A stretch of 64,000 nt of DNA from JACKOB01 sp024234575 (GTDB lineage: Bacteria > Pseudomonadota > Gammaproteobacteria > Pseudomonadales > Oleiphilaceae). The stretch is from NCBI GenBank assembly GCA_051208035.1, contig JBPJFZ010000012.1:118209-182208 (forward strand), written 5' to 3'. Shown here piece by piece: positions 9,760-18,440 of this stretch. Position numbers and translations under genes: made by a program. The notes under the pieces are model-generated. The model was not told where the DNA came from. It did no database searches and saw only the letters and a program-made list of their open reading frames with translations. Numbering within the stretch: the stretch's first letter is position 1; every line of letters begins with the position of its first letter.

Positions 9760-10746
9760 TTAGTCATGCTTGAGGATATAACGGCCGCACACAGCGCCTT
9801 GCTTCATTTTACCCAACACTTCGGTCAAGCCATGCAAATTCACCGTTGTCGTAGCCTTGGCAAGCTCCGGAACATTCCACGCTGAGCCAATCAGGTTCCA
9901 CATCTCGCTTTTCTTGCTCAGTGGAATTTCAACAGAGTCTATACCCAACAGATTCACACCTCGCAGAATAAAGGGTAAAACCGTTGCATTAAACGCCGTA
10001 CCAGCAACCAGCCCACAGGTCGTCACACTGCCACTATGCTTTAATTGTTTAATTGCCGAACCGAGCACTTCACCACCCACCGTATCACATACCGCATCCC
10101 ACTGTTCTTTCAGCAGCGGCTTAGGAGACGCTTCCAGTACTTCACGCCCAGCTACCTCTTTAGCCCCCAGCATCAACAGCATATCTGTGGCGTCTGACTT
10201 TGCGGTAGAGGCAACCACATGCATACCAAGCTTCGCCAGAATCGCCACCGCTACGGTACCGACACCACCGGTGGCACCGGTAACCAATACCAAACTAGCG
10301 GGCTTTAAACCGTTTTGAAGCAGCTTATCCACTGACAAGGCAGCAGTGAGTCCGGCAGTACCGTAGATCATCGCCATTTCAGCCGAGAGCGAATCTGGCA
10401 ATGGCAACACCCAGGTAGAAGGCACGGAAATATATTCGCCAAAACCTCCGGCAGTATTCATACCCAGATCGTAACCCGTCACCAATACCTGATCGCCCTC
10501 TTTAAAACGCTCAGACGAACTGCGCTGAACAATCCCTACGGCATCGATGCCTGGTGTATGGGGATAGTTGCGGGTAACTCCCTTATTACCATTTGCGGAC
10601 AGCATATCTTTGTAATTTACCGATGAGTACTGCACCTTTATCAGTAACTCATTGGGCGGCAAGTTTTCAGTATCAAGGGTCGTGACCTGTTGCGCGAATA
10701 TACCTTTCTCTGGTTCAGTTATTTGTAAAGCCTGGTACATCGTCAT
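9760..10746 (-). CDS. acuI: Acryloyl-CoA reductase / YhdH-family quinone oxidoreductase
   Basis: Zinc-free medium-chain dehydrogenase/reductase of 328 residues using NADPH. It has the GroES-like N-terminal domain (YSSVNYKDMLSANGNKGV, PGIDAVGIV) and the Rossmann nucleotide site VTGATGGVGTVAVAIL. The YhdH/YhfP/AcuI subgroup includes acryloyl-CoA reductases that detoxify acrylate, e.g. in DMSP-degrading marine bacteria; the substrate here is inferred from family only. TAGGAG sits 8 bases before the ATG at 10746. Same strand as sohB upstream, with about 30 bases between. Confidence 0.88.
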   Translation of the reverse strand: MTMYQALQITEPEKGIFAQQVTTLDTENLPPNELLIKVQYSSVNYKDMLSANGNKGVTRNYPHTPGIDAVGIVQRSSSERFKEGDQVLVTGYDLGMNTAGGFGEYISVPSTWVLPLPDSLSAEMAMIYGTAGLTAALSVDKLLQNGLKPASLVLVTGATGGVGTVAVAILAKLGMHVVASTAKSDATDMLLMLGAKEVAGREVLEASPKPLLKEQWDAVCDTVGGEVLGSAIKQLKHSGSVTTCGLVAGTAFNATVLPFILRGVNLLGIDSVEIPLSKKSEMWNLIGSAWNVPELAKATTTVNLHGLTEVLGKMKQGAVCGRYILKHD

Positions 10747-10777
10747 AATTTATACTCCTAGCGAAGTTTTGGATTCA

Positions 10778-11830
10778 TTAAGACATAAACTTATTAATGT
10801 TCATCGCTGACAATAACTTAAGGGTCGCTTTCTCTATTCCTGTGCTAACTGCTATACCCAACTTTTCTTGCAAAGTTTTCTTTTCAACATAAGTCACTGC
10901 GTAGACATCCGCAGAGTCACAGCACTGGAGAAGATAATCATCTGATGTCATCAATTCATCCACAAGCTTCACATCCATTGCCCGCTTTCCAAACCAAACA
11001 TCACCATTGGCGACTTTATCAATTTCGACAACCGGACGGTGCTCTGACACAAAACTCTTGAACAGCTCGTGCGTATCCTCAAGATCGCTGACGAATTTTT
11101 CACGTCCTTTTTCAGTGTTCTCACCAAAAATAGTCAGCGTACGTTTGTGCTCTCCCGCAGTGAGCACTTCGAAATCAATATGGCTTTTTTGCAATAATCT
11201 ATGAAAGTTAGGAATCTGTGCAACCACGCCAATCGAGCCAAGAATGGCAAATGGTGAAGCAATTATTTTATCCGCCACGCAAGCCATCATATATCCGCCA
11301 CTGGCGGCGACCTTATCAACACAGGCAGTTAAGCCCACGCCCTTACTGCGAATGCGATCCATCTGTGCCGATGCAAGCCCGTAAGAGTGCACCATACCGC
11401 CGCCGCTTTCTAGCCGCACCACGACTTCGTCAACACCCGGCTTCGCCATGGCTAACACAGCGGTAATGGATGCCCGTAACTGCTCGTTATCCGACGCTTT
11501 AATGTCGCCATCAAAATCAAGCACATAGACACGCTTTTTGGCTTCAATGGCGCCTTCAGGCTGCGCTTTAGCTTCTTTGGCTTTTTGCTTGGCGTCTTTT
11601 TTCAGCTTTTTATCATAGGATTTTAAAGCATGCTCATCGAGCACATGCTCCATCATCAGATGCTTAATTTTTTCATATTTCTTATTGAGGTTTTTAACTT
11701 CGATATGCCCATGCTCACTACTTTTTCCATTAATCGCCGCAGACGCAGCCGCCGATATAATTAACAAAATTGCCACGACGATGGTGACTGCTTTCGCCAA
11801 GAAAATTCCGTACTCTGTTAAAAATTCCAC
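10778..11830 (-). CDS. sohB: Inner-membrane serine protease SohB (family S49)
   Basis: Signal-peptide-peptidase-like protease anchored by one N-terminal membrane helix (LAKAVTIVVAILLIISAAA). A Lys/Glu-rich linker follows, then the S49 domain with the nucleophile serine in VAASGGYMMAC and the substrate groove LESGGGMVHSYG. I favour a GTG start at 11830: GAGGG lies 7 bases before it and the resulting 350 residues begin (V)EFLTEYGIFLAK, aligning with the E. coli SohB N-terminus and length. A longer frame reaches an ATG at 11893 but adds 21 residues not expected in the family. Confidence 0.9.
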   Translation of the reverse strand: MEFLTEYGIFLAKAVTIVVAILLIISAAASAAINGKSSEHGHIEVKNLNKKYEKIKHLMMEHVLDEHALKSYDKKLKKDAKQKAKEAKAQPEGAIEAKKRVYVLDFDGDIKASDNEQLRASITAVLAMAKPGVDEVVVRLESGGGMVHSYGLASAQMDRIRSKGVGLTACVDKVAASGGYMMACVADKIIASPFAILGSIGVVAQIPNFHRLLQKSHIDFEVLTAGEHKRTLTIFGENTEKGREKFVSDLEDTHELFKSFVSEHRPVVEIDKVANGDVWFGKRAMDVKLVDELMTSDDYLLQCCDSADVYAVTYVEKKTLQEKLGIAVSTGIEKATLKLLSAMNINKFMS

Positions 11831-11951
11831 AAAACTGCCCTCAGAAGTAAAACGCGCAAAGACCATACATTGGGCAAAAAACCCAAATATCAATGCTACG
11901 ACGCGAACAAAAAAGATTTAACAAAAATTCAAACAAGCGTTCGCTTTGCTG

Positions 11952-11980
11952 TTGACAACGTCAAAGAATCAACTTAAATT
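11952..11980 (+). promoter_or_regulatory. Sigma-70 promoter of the SCP2-domain gene
   Basis: Consensus -35 TTGACA (11952-11957), a 17-base spacer, then -10 TAAATT (11975-11980). It lies about 128 bases before the SCP2 gene start, implying a leader of about 120 bases. Confidence 0.6.
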
Positions 11981-11998
11981 CAGTGCTGTTAAACGGGG

Positions 11999-12015
11999 AT
12001 CGGGTGTCACCCGAT
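11999..12015. repeat. 17-base palindrome in the leader of the SCP2 gene
   Basis: ATCGGGTGTCACCCGAT is a perfect odd-centred palindrome, about 12-28 bases downstream of the predicted transcription start. It could be an operator or a 5' leader hairpin. Confidence 0.5.
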
Positions 12016-12107
12016 AGTCAATTGAAGCGAATGCAGAACTTGCTACCTCTTAACTAAAGAGCAATCTTAGTATCTGCGCGACCTAAAAGAACGAAAAGGA
12101 CATTAAA

Positions 12108-12422
12108 ATGCCTGTAGCTAAAATCTTCGAGCAGTTAAAAGACAACTTTAACGCTGATGCGGCCGATGGTCTTGATCTTGTTTTCCAATTTGATATCGAA
12201 GATGCGGACAACTATCACCTGGTTATCAAAGATGGCGCATGTGAGCTGGTCAAAGGCGACAACAGCGATCCATCAGTTACGCTAATTATGAGCACTGAAA
12301 CACTTCAGGGTATCGTTAGCGGTGAAACCGATGGTATGCAAGCATTTATGGCAGGTCAGCTGCGCGCTGAAGGCGATATGATGTTGGCCACTAAATTAGG
12401 CGAGCTGTTCAGCATCGGTTAA
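12108..12422 (+). CDS. SCP2 sterol-binding-domain protein
   Basis: Small cytoplasmic protein of 104 residues consisting of one SCP2 (sterol carrier protein 2-like) fold. Family features are the alternating strands DLVFQFDIEDADNYHLVI and the C-terminal helices around GMQAFMAGQLRAEGDMMLATK. Bacterial stand-alone SCP2 proteins bind hydrophobic ligands such as fatty acyl groups; the ligand here is unknown. AAAAGGA lies 7 bases before the ATG. A near-consensus promoter, a long leader and a strong terminator show it is a single-gene transcription unit, probably well expressed. Confidence 0.88.
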   Translation: MPVAKIFEQLKDNFNADAADGLDLVFQFDIEDADNYHLVIKDGACELVKGDNSDPSVTLIMSTETLQGIVSGETDGMQAFMAGQLRAEGDMMLATKLGELFSIG

Positions 12423-12430
12423 TTTAATCT

Positions 12431-12463
12431 AAGTGAGGTCTGATATGGCCTCACTTTTCTTTC
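12431..12463 (+). terminator. Intrinsic terminator of the SCP2 gene
   Basis: AAGTGAGGTC (12431-12440) pairs with GGCCTCACTT (12447-12456), a 10-bp stem with one G-U pair and a 6-base loop, followed by TTCTTTC. Confidence 0.75.
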
Positions 12464-12520
12464 AGTTCAGCCTTCCTCCTCCCCCCTCAAACACACATAA
12501 ACGCTATCCTGCTTACTGGC

Positions 12521-14233
12521 CTAACTTCCATATCCTATTGATTTCAAACTTTCCTCAGTCAGCACTAGCAGCTCAGGATTAGGTTTTTCATGAACAGCCA
12601 GGCTCTCAATATAGTATTCAAGCGAAGTCAGAATATCTGCCAGTGTTTCAAGTGTCTTTTGATCTGGACGAGTTGTGGTATCAATTAAATCTTTTTGAAT
12701 GCAATTAGCACAGTTTATAAGTGAGGCTGCCAGCCGCTGCTCACCAATTATTTGCATACTGCCCCGGATGGCATCAAGAGATGCGCACACATTTGCAAGG
12801 TGCAGTTTGTCGTACTCCGATTCAAAGTAAGTAGTTATCGCACGTTTGGTTAACGCTATACCAGACTGCGCTTCACCAATAACAACGATTAATGCCTCAA
12901 CTAAAAACGGGCTCTCACCACCACGCCTGTTTTCCTCGTGAGCAATATCGTCAGCCTCTATCGTTATGCCGGTCTGCGCGATTTTCTGGCTGGCCTGTTC
13001 AACTGCCAGCACCGCATCAGCAATTCCCATTAATTCGTCTTCGGTGGGCGTACGAGATTGCTCAGACCAATCCGTTAACACCGCGCACTGCTTTCTGGCA
13101 AGTTCACTGAGATTGCTAAGGTTAAGCATCATCAACGTGTCTGCGAGACGCTGAAATGTCGACACAATCACCGAAAAGTCAGTTACATCCGGATCAATAC
13201 CACGCTCAATAATATCGAGCTTGTCTTTTAACTGGGTAATTTCTTCCTGTAAGGCCAATGCCAAAGACTTGAGCACGTCTGCACCTGGACCAAAGAGGTG
13301 CTTCTTATTTTCTACCAGTTTGCGCTCATTAAACTCCATGGGGGCTTTGCCATAGCCATCCAGTATAAACAGCACCTCTTCGTTGTGTGAACCACTTAAC
13401 GCCAGCATGTAGACCAGCTCTTTCACGATAGAATCGGGCGCCGATTTGGAAGTAACGACCTTACCCACGTAAACCAGTTCTTTGGTATATTTTTCCACCC
13501 GCATGAATAGTCTTTTTCGGGACTTGGTGAGTTCCATCTGACGATCAAGCATGGCTTGGAGGGTAATTACCGACAGACACCACAACTGACTTAAAGGGGC
13601 GCCATCGCAAAGTCGCGAAAATCCTGAGCAAGCCTGAGCGATAAGTTTAAGACTTATTTCGACATTAGCTTCACGCAGTACGCCAAGCAATCCAATCTGG
13701 TAGGTATGACGTAACCTTTTAGCATGGTGGTCAAAGTCACTCAAAGCAGGTTTATTATGTTTCTTAAAGGGTGTGCAGATATCAAATTTTTTCGAGAAGT
13801 CCAAATCAAAAAAATGAGAATCAGGAAGAGGTTTGGCGTTTCTTGCTACTCGAAGTTCATTGACTATAGGTAGTAACAACTCCGGGTGGTCTTCTCTTTT
13901 CTTGTGGAAATATTCGACATAGCGGCGAAGGATGAACAAAGAATTTATCAGTGTTGTTAAAAGATTATTTTTGTCGTCAGTCGCGCCAACAGGCACTTCG
14001 TTAGCCAATGATACGGCTTCCTGACACAACTGCACTGCTCCTTGAATTTCTACCAGAACAAAAATACCACGTAACTGATTGATAAAATCAATACAGTTCT
14101 GCAAATCCTCGCTACTATCACGATTTTCCTGAAAGTGCTCGAGGCTTTGTTCAGCCTGCTTAATAGTTGCTTCAATTTCCACCTTAACCAGATCAAAAGA
14201 AGCAGCCGATGCCGCCAAGGACGTTTGTGCCAT
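12521..14233 (-). CDS. fimL: FimL-like regulator of type IV pili/twitching motility
   Basis: 570-residue, mostly helical cytoplasmic protein. Length, start (MAQTSLAASAASFDLVKVEIE) and composition match FimL of pseudomonads, a protein related to the N-terminal Hpt-like region of the ChpA chemosensory kinase but without the phosphorylatable histidine. In P. aeruginosa FimL links the Chp pathway to cAMP production and twitching. Its place between cysI and nhaB also agrees with the Pseudomonas gene order. No membrane segment or kinase domain is seen. Assigned by overall resemblance and context, not by a unique motif. Confidence 0.75.
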   Translation of the reverse strand: MAQTSLAASAASFDLVKVEIEATIKQAEQSLEHFQENRDSSEDLQNCIDFINQLRGIFVLVEIQGAVQLCQEAVSLANEVPVGATDDKNNLLTTLINSLFILRRYVEYFHKKREDHPELLLPIVNELRVARNAKPLPDSHFFDLDFSKKFDICTPFKKHNKPALSDFDHHAKRLRHTYQIGLLGVLREANVEISLKLIAQACSGFSRLCDGAPLSQLWCLSVITLQAMLDRQMELTKSRKRLFMRVEKYTKELVYVGKVVTSKSAPDSIVKELVYMLALSGSHNEEVLFILDGYGKAPMEFNERKLVENKKHLFGPGADVLKSLALALQEEITQLKDKLDIIERGIDPDVTDFSVIVSTFQRLADTLMMLNLSNLSELARKQCAVLTDWSEQSRTPTEDELMGIADAVLAVEQASQKIAQTGITIEADDIAHEENRRGGESPFLVEALIVVIGEAQSGIALTKRAITTYFESEYDKLHLANVCASLDAIRGSMQIIGEQRLAASLINCANCIQKDLIDTTTRPDQKTLETLADILTSLEYYIESLAVHEKPNPELLVLTEESLKSIGYGS

Positions 14234-14644
14234 GTAAATTCAATCCCTAACTATATTTTTCGGCCAGAAAAAACTGTTTACTGGCGCAAATTTATTTCCG
14301 AACAAATGGATAAAAACTTTTGATTTATTCTTAACTTATAACACATATTTGACGCTTCACAAGAAACCTTGTGTTTCGCTTAGTAACCGGTTTATCACGC
14401 ATATCCGAGCATTATAACTACTAAGCATAGCCCTATTGTTAATATTGCGCTGAAACTCTGCTTGTTTTTTACTTTTGAAAACTTTCGCCCAACAAAAACA
14501 GTACATTTTTTAAGCAAAACAGAATAAACCCGACTAATCTCATATTAATAAACGAATATCGGGGCACTGCTCCAATAATTAGCTTGGCTTTTCATCGTCA
14601 GTCTTTAGAATCACCCCTTCCAAAAACCGAGGCGGACAATTGGT
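14234..14644. other. 411-base gene-free stretch between fimL and nhaB
   Basis: AT-rich divergent intergenic region that should hold the promoters of both genes. One small hairpin is visible (CACAAG at 14358-14363 with CTTGTG at 14368-14373). No coding region, RNA gene or convincing operator was recognised. Confidence 0.6.
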
Positions 14645-16144
14645 ATGACAAGAACACTCTCGCAGGCTTTTTATAAAAACTTCTTGGGGCATTCTCCTGC
14701 CTGGTATAAACAGACAATTATCGCATTTCTTATTATTAACCCGATGATTTTCTCCGTTTCCCCCTATGCTGCAGGTTGGCTCCTGATAGTAGAATTTATT
14801 TTTACACTGGCATTGGCGTTAAAATGTTATCCACTGCAGCCCGGGGGGCTTTTAGCACTCGAGGCAGTTGTCATCGGCATGGTCTCACCTGAAACGGTTT
14901 ACCATGAAGTAGAAGGAAATTTAGAGGTCATACTGCTACTGATTTTTATGGTGGCAGGTATCTACTTTATGAAAAGCCTGCTGCTGTTCGTTTTTACTAA
15001 AATACTGCTTGGCATCAAATCGAAACCCATGCTGGCAATGTTTTTCAGCTTCGTCTGCGGTTTATTATCAGCCTTTTTGGACGCATTAACGGTAACCGCG
15101 GTGATTATCAGTGTGAGTGTCGGTTTTTTTGCGGTATACCACAAGGTAGCCTCCGGGAAAAACCATTCACACGCGCATGACCATGGCGACGATGGCGCGG
15201 TACACGACACCCATCGTGCAGATCTGGAGCAGTTTCGTGCATTTCTGCGCAGCCTATTGATGCACGGCGCTGTCGGGACGGCGTTAGGAGGAGTATGCAC
15301 ACAAGTTGGCGAACCCCAAAACTTGTTAATCGCTGATCGTTTGGGATGGAACTTTGTTCAATTCTTTGTGGAAATGGCGCCCGTTACCATGCCAGTTCTG
15401 GCGATGGGCCTTTTAACCTGCTACCTGCTGGAAAAAACAGGAAAATTTGATTACGGCGCGCTCATACCTGACTCGGTTAGAGGTATTCTGGAAGACTTCG
15501 CCGAACAAGAGTCTCGCAAAATGACTCAGGATCAAAAAGCAGCACTCATATCCCAAGGTCTGGTGGCGGTAGTTCTCGTTCTTGGACTAGCATTTCATGT
15601 GGCTGAAGTAGGGCTGATTGGCTTAATGGTTATTGTGCTGGCTACTGCGCTGACGGGCGTCACCGAAGAGCACCAAATAGGCAAAGCCTTTGAAGAAGCG
15701 CTGCCATTTACCGCGTTATTAGTAGTGTTTTTCACTATTGTCGGCGTTATCCACGAATTACACCTGTTTACCGGCATTATCCAGGCGGTTTTGCACATGG
15801 AGACCAACACGCAGCCCGGCATGTTTTTTGTTGCCAATGGCGTATTAAGCATGATTTCCGACAACGTTTTCGTGGCAACGGTGTACATTGACGAAGTAAA
15901 AGCCGCCTTCGATGCAGGCGATATGACTCGTGAACATTTTGAAAAACTGGCGATAGCTATCAACACCGGCACCAACCTACCTAGTGTCGCCACCCCGAAT
16001 GGGCAAGCTGCATTCCTGTTCTTGCTAACGTCTGCTATTGCACCGCTTATTCGCCTTTCCTACGGGAAAATGGTGTGGATGGCACTCCCTTATACCGTGG
16101 TCATGGGTGGCGTCGGTTATATCGCCATCTCAAACTTTCTCTAA
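14645..16144 (+). CDS. nhaB: Na+/H+ antiporter NhaB
   Basis: Inner-membrane antiporter of 499 residues exporting Na+ in exchange for H+. Family-typical features are the N-terminal FLGHSPAWYKQTIIAFL segment, about 12 membrane helices, and the conserved LGGVCTQVGEPQNLLIADRLGW and NTGTNLPSVATPNGQAAFLF stretches. A loop at about residues 172-191 is histidine-rich (KNHSHAHDHGDDGAVHDTH), which I do not recall from the E. coli protein. It stands alone, with a bidirectional terminator shared with dnaQ. Confidence 0.95.
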   Translation: MTRTLSQAFYKNFLGHSPAWYKQTIIAFLIINPMIFSVSPYAAGWLLIVEFIFTLALALKCYPLQPGGLLALEAVVIGMVSPETVYHEVEGNLEVILLLIFMVAGIYFMKSLLLFVFTKILLGIKSKPMLAMFFSFVCGLLSAFLDALTVTAVIISVSVGFFAVYHKVASGKNHSHAHDHGDDGAVHDTHRADLEQFRAFLRSLLMHGAVGTALGGVCTQVGEPQNLLIADRLGWNFVQFFVEMAPVTMPVLAMGLLTCYLLEKTGKFDYGALIPDSVRGILEDFAEQESRKMTQDQKAALISQGLVAVVLVLGLAFHVAEVGLIGLMVIVLATALTGVTEEHQIGKAFEEALPFTALLVVFFTIVGVIHELHLFTGIIQAVLHMETNTQPGMFFVANGVLSMISDNVFVATVYIDEVKAAFDAGDMTREHFEKLAIAINTGTNLPSVATPNGQAAFLFLLTSAIAPLIRLSYGKMVWMALPYTVVMGGVGYIAISNFL

Positions 16145-16171
16145 GCAGTCTAAACAGTTTTACTGAGCAAT

Positions 16172-16199
16172 AAAAAAGACCCTGCAGCGGGTCTTTTTT
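16172..16199. terminator. Bidirectional terminator between nhaB and dnaQ
   Basis: AAAAAAGACCC (16172-16182) and GGGTCTTTTTT (16189-16199) form a perfect 11-bp stem with a 6-base loop. A U-tract is present for transcription in either direction, so it serves both convergent genes. Confidence 0.92.
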
Positions 16200-16234
16200 A
16201 TTTAACTACACCAACTTAATTCAACTAAACAAAG

Positions 16235-16957
16235 TCACCAGCCAGAACCTTCCAACGATTTCCAAATCGCTCCTTCACTTGCCTTATCGATTGCCTCCAG
16301 GCGCTCTCGATGCTTCTCGATATCCGCTTCCGAGGCCTTGATAACACGAGTGCGCGCACGATCATTGCTTAACCTGATCAGAGAACTCGCGGACACCTCG
16401 CCATCATCGTCTGTACCTGCATCAAGTAGAAGCGCAGTCTGGCCTCCAGTCATCGCTAAATAAACGTCAGCAAGGATCTCCGAGTCCAATAGGGCACCGT
16501 GCAACTCCCGGTGACTATTATCAATACCATAACGTTTACAAAGCGCATCCAGGCTATTTCTTTGGCCAGGATGCTTCTTCCGGGCAAAAAGCAGCGTATC
16601 CAGAATACTGCAATAGTCAGTGACATTACCTAGCTGGGGCGACAGCAGTGAAAACTCATAATTAATAAAACCAACGTCAAATGCCGCATTGTGTATGACA
16701 AGTTCCGCACCGTTGATAAACTCTAAGAATTCTTTTGCGATAGCAGCGAATACAGGTTTGTCGTTCAAAAAATCGTTACCGATCTGGTGAACCTCAAAAG
16801 CTCCCTCATCCACTGCCCTTTCGGGATTGATATACTGATGATATGTCCGCCCGGTGAGCTTTCGGTTTTCCATCTCGACACAACCGATTTCAATAATGCG
16901 ATGCCCCTGGCTAACTTCCAGGCCAGTTGTTTCAGTATCCAGTACTACTTGACGCAT
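16235..16957 (-). CDS. dnaQ: DNA polymerase III epsilon subunit (proofreading exonuclease)
   Basis: 3'-5' exonuclease of the replicative polymerase core, 240 residues. All three DEDDh exonuclease motifs are present: LDTETTG at residues 6-12 (D7, E9), VIHNAAFDVGF, and the C-terminal HGALLDSEILADVY supplying the catalytic histidine and aspartate. The C-terminal tail (after about residue 190) is the flexible region that contacts the alpha subunit in E. coli. It lies 41 bases downstream of rnhA on the same strand; in E. coli these two genes are divergent. Confidence 0.96.
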   Translation of the reverse strand: MRQVVLDTETTGLEVSQGHRIIEIGCVEMENRKLTGRTYHQYINPERAVDEGAFEVHQIGNDFLNDKPVFAAIAKEFLEFINGAELVIHNAAFDVGFINYEFSLLSPQLGNVTDYCSILDTLLFARKKHPGQRNSLDALCKRYGIDNSHRELHGALLDSEILADVYLAMTGGQTALLLDAGTDDDGEVSASSLIRLSNDRARTRVIKASEADIEKHRERLEAIDKASEGAIWKSLEGSGW

Positions 16958-16998
16958 ATTCTTCTATCCTGCCCTTACCTATAACTGGCTTAATCAGC

Positions 16999-17433
16999 CT
17001 ATCCAATCGTCGAAACGCCTTCGTTGGCCAATTCATCTGCACGTTCATTTTCTGGGTGGCCGGCATGCGCTTTTACCCAGTGCCAGTTAACCTTATGAAA
17101 ACTAACCAGCTTCCAAATCGTTTGCCACAAATCTGCATTTTTTACTGGCTTTCGCGCACTGGTTTTCCAGCCATTCTTCTGCCAGGCGAATATCCACTCC
17201 GTAATGCCCTTTCGCAAATATTGCGAGTCAGTGAAGATATCTACCTCGCAAGGCTCCTTTAGTGACTCAAGCGCTTTGATGGCCCCCATAAGCTCCATTC
17301 GGTTATTGGTTGTGGCTGGCTCGCCACCGCAAATTTCTTTAACGTGCTCGCCATATCTTAATACCGCCCCCCAGCCGCCTTTACCCGGATTTCCTTTACA
17401 AGCGCCATCAGTAAATACTCTGATCTTTTTCAT
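16999..17433 (-). CDS. rnhA: Ribonuclease HI
   Basis: Degrades RNA in RNA-DNA hybrids (primers, R-loops). 144 residues with the four catalytic acids D9, E47, D69 and D133, each one position before its E. coli counterpart, and the basic handle region WQKNGWKTSARKPVKNADLW. The ATG overlaps the stop of the upstream methyltransferase-like gene in an ATGA arrangement (17430-17433), so the two are probably translationally coupled. Confidence 0.97.
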   Translation of the reverse strand: MKKIRVFTDGACKGNPGKGGWGAVLRYGEHVKEICGGEPATTNNRMELMGAIKALESLKEPCEVDIFTDSQYLRKGITEWIFAWQKNGWKTSARKPVKNADLWQTIWKLVSFHKVNWHWVKAHAGHPENERADELANEGVSTIG

Positions 17434-18251
17434 TGATTAATTTTTATTCCTTTCTTACGACTATGTGAAAACTGATCTGCGACAAACAATGAGTTCTTAC
17501 TGAGACCATTTGCCACCGGCATACCAATTACCTTAGCGGTTTTCCACTTGGGTTTAATCGGTATCGCCGCACTCACCTGTTTCTGCGCATAGACACAGTA
17601 ATAAGCACCTAAGGGCAACTTAAAATGCCTGCCTATCTTTTCGAGCAATCCGGGTTTTTGCGAGTAGGCCCAACGTTGCACCGGCATTTTATAAAAGCCG
17701 TAATTAGTTCTATCGACTTCAAAATTAAGCAGCTCAAGCCAGTCAACAACACGCTGACTGGAGATAAAACGACCGTTCCAGGGCGCACATCCATCCCTAT
17801 TAAATGCTTTTCGCATTCCCCAAAAACTTAACGGATTAAAACCAATAATAAGCAAATGGCCGCCACTTTTCAGAGACCGGCTTACCTCTCTCAGTGTCTG
17901 GTGGGGAAAGGAGGCATAATCAAGCGTGTGATGCATGATAACAAGATCAACACTATGTTGAGCGAAAGGCAACTCATGTGGTAGAGCGGCAACGACGCCA
18001 TCAGGCATATCAGCTTCCCGCTTAGGTACAACAGCTACGCGATGCGGAATGTTACCATTGCTAGCAACGGGCAAACGATGACTGATCGCCAATTCAATTT
18101 GGTGCGAACCATAGGCGTCAGCACATTTTTCAAAGACAAGCGCACGCTGTTCGGCGAGAAGCTGCCGGCCCAACGCCGTCTGGAACCAGTCCTCATAGCT
18201 TTTTTGACAGATAAGATGCTCTTCTACCGAGCTATTCTTCATCGACTTCAT
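17430..18251 (-). CDS. YafS-like SAM methyltransferase-fold protein
   Basis: 273 residues. The C-terminal part of a class I methyltransferase fold is clear (LPFAQHSVDLVIMHHTLDYA, then LREVSRSLKSGGHLLIIGFN and LSFWGMRK), but the expected glycine-rich SAM motif I before it is missing or unrecognisable. The same pattern occurs in E. coli YafS, which also neighbours rnhA and gloB, so this is a family trait rather than decay. Activity and substrate are unknown. It is first in a yafS-like-rnhA-dnaQ unit and divergent from gloB. Confidence 0.85.
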   Translation of the reverse strand: MKSMKNSSVEEHLICQKSYEDWFQTALGRQLLAEQRALVFEKCADAYGSHQIELAISHRLPVASNGNIPHRVAVVPKREADMPDGVVAALPHELPFAQHSVDLVIMHHTLDYASFPHQTLREVSRSLKSGGHLLIIGFNPLSFWGMRKAFNRDGCAPWNGRFISSQRVVDWLELLNFEVDRTNYGFYKMPVQRWAYSQKPGLLEKIGRHFKLPLGAYYCVYAQKQVSAAIPIKPKWKTAKVIGMPVANGLSKNSLFVADQFSHSRKKGIKINQ

Positions 18252-18440
18252 ATCGATTCCCTGGAGCTTGTTGATATCTTGTTCTTGCCCCTTTGTGTAT
18301 AAAGATACAAAGTGGATCCACTTAGGCTAGCGGCTTCTATCAACAGCACAATTTGATTTATTTTTTGCGACGCCTTTGATTAACAGTTAATCTTTACGGT
18401 CGAAAACGCCCAATTAATCTATAAAATGGTGCCAATTCTC

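Noticed and set aside
17430..18251. Reading the missing SAM motif I as a sign of a pseudogene
   Set aside because: E. coli YafS, as I recall it, shows the same lack; the frame is intact and translationally coupled to rnhA.
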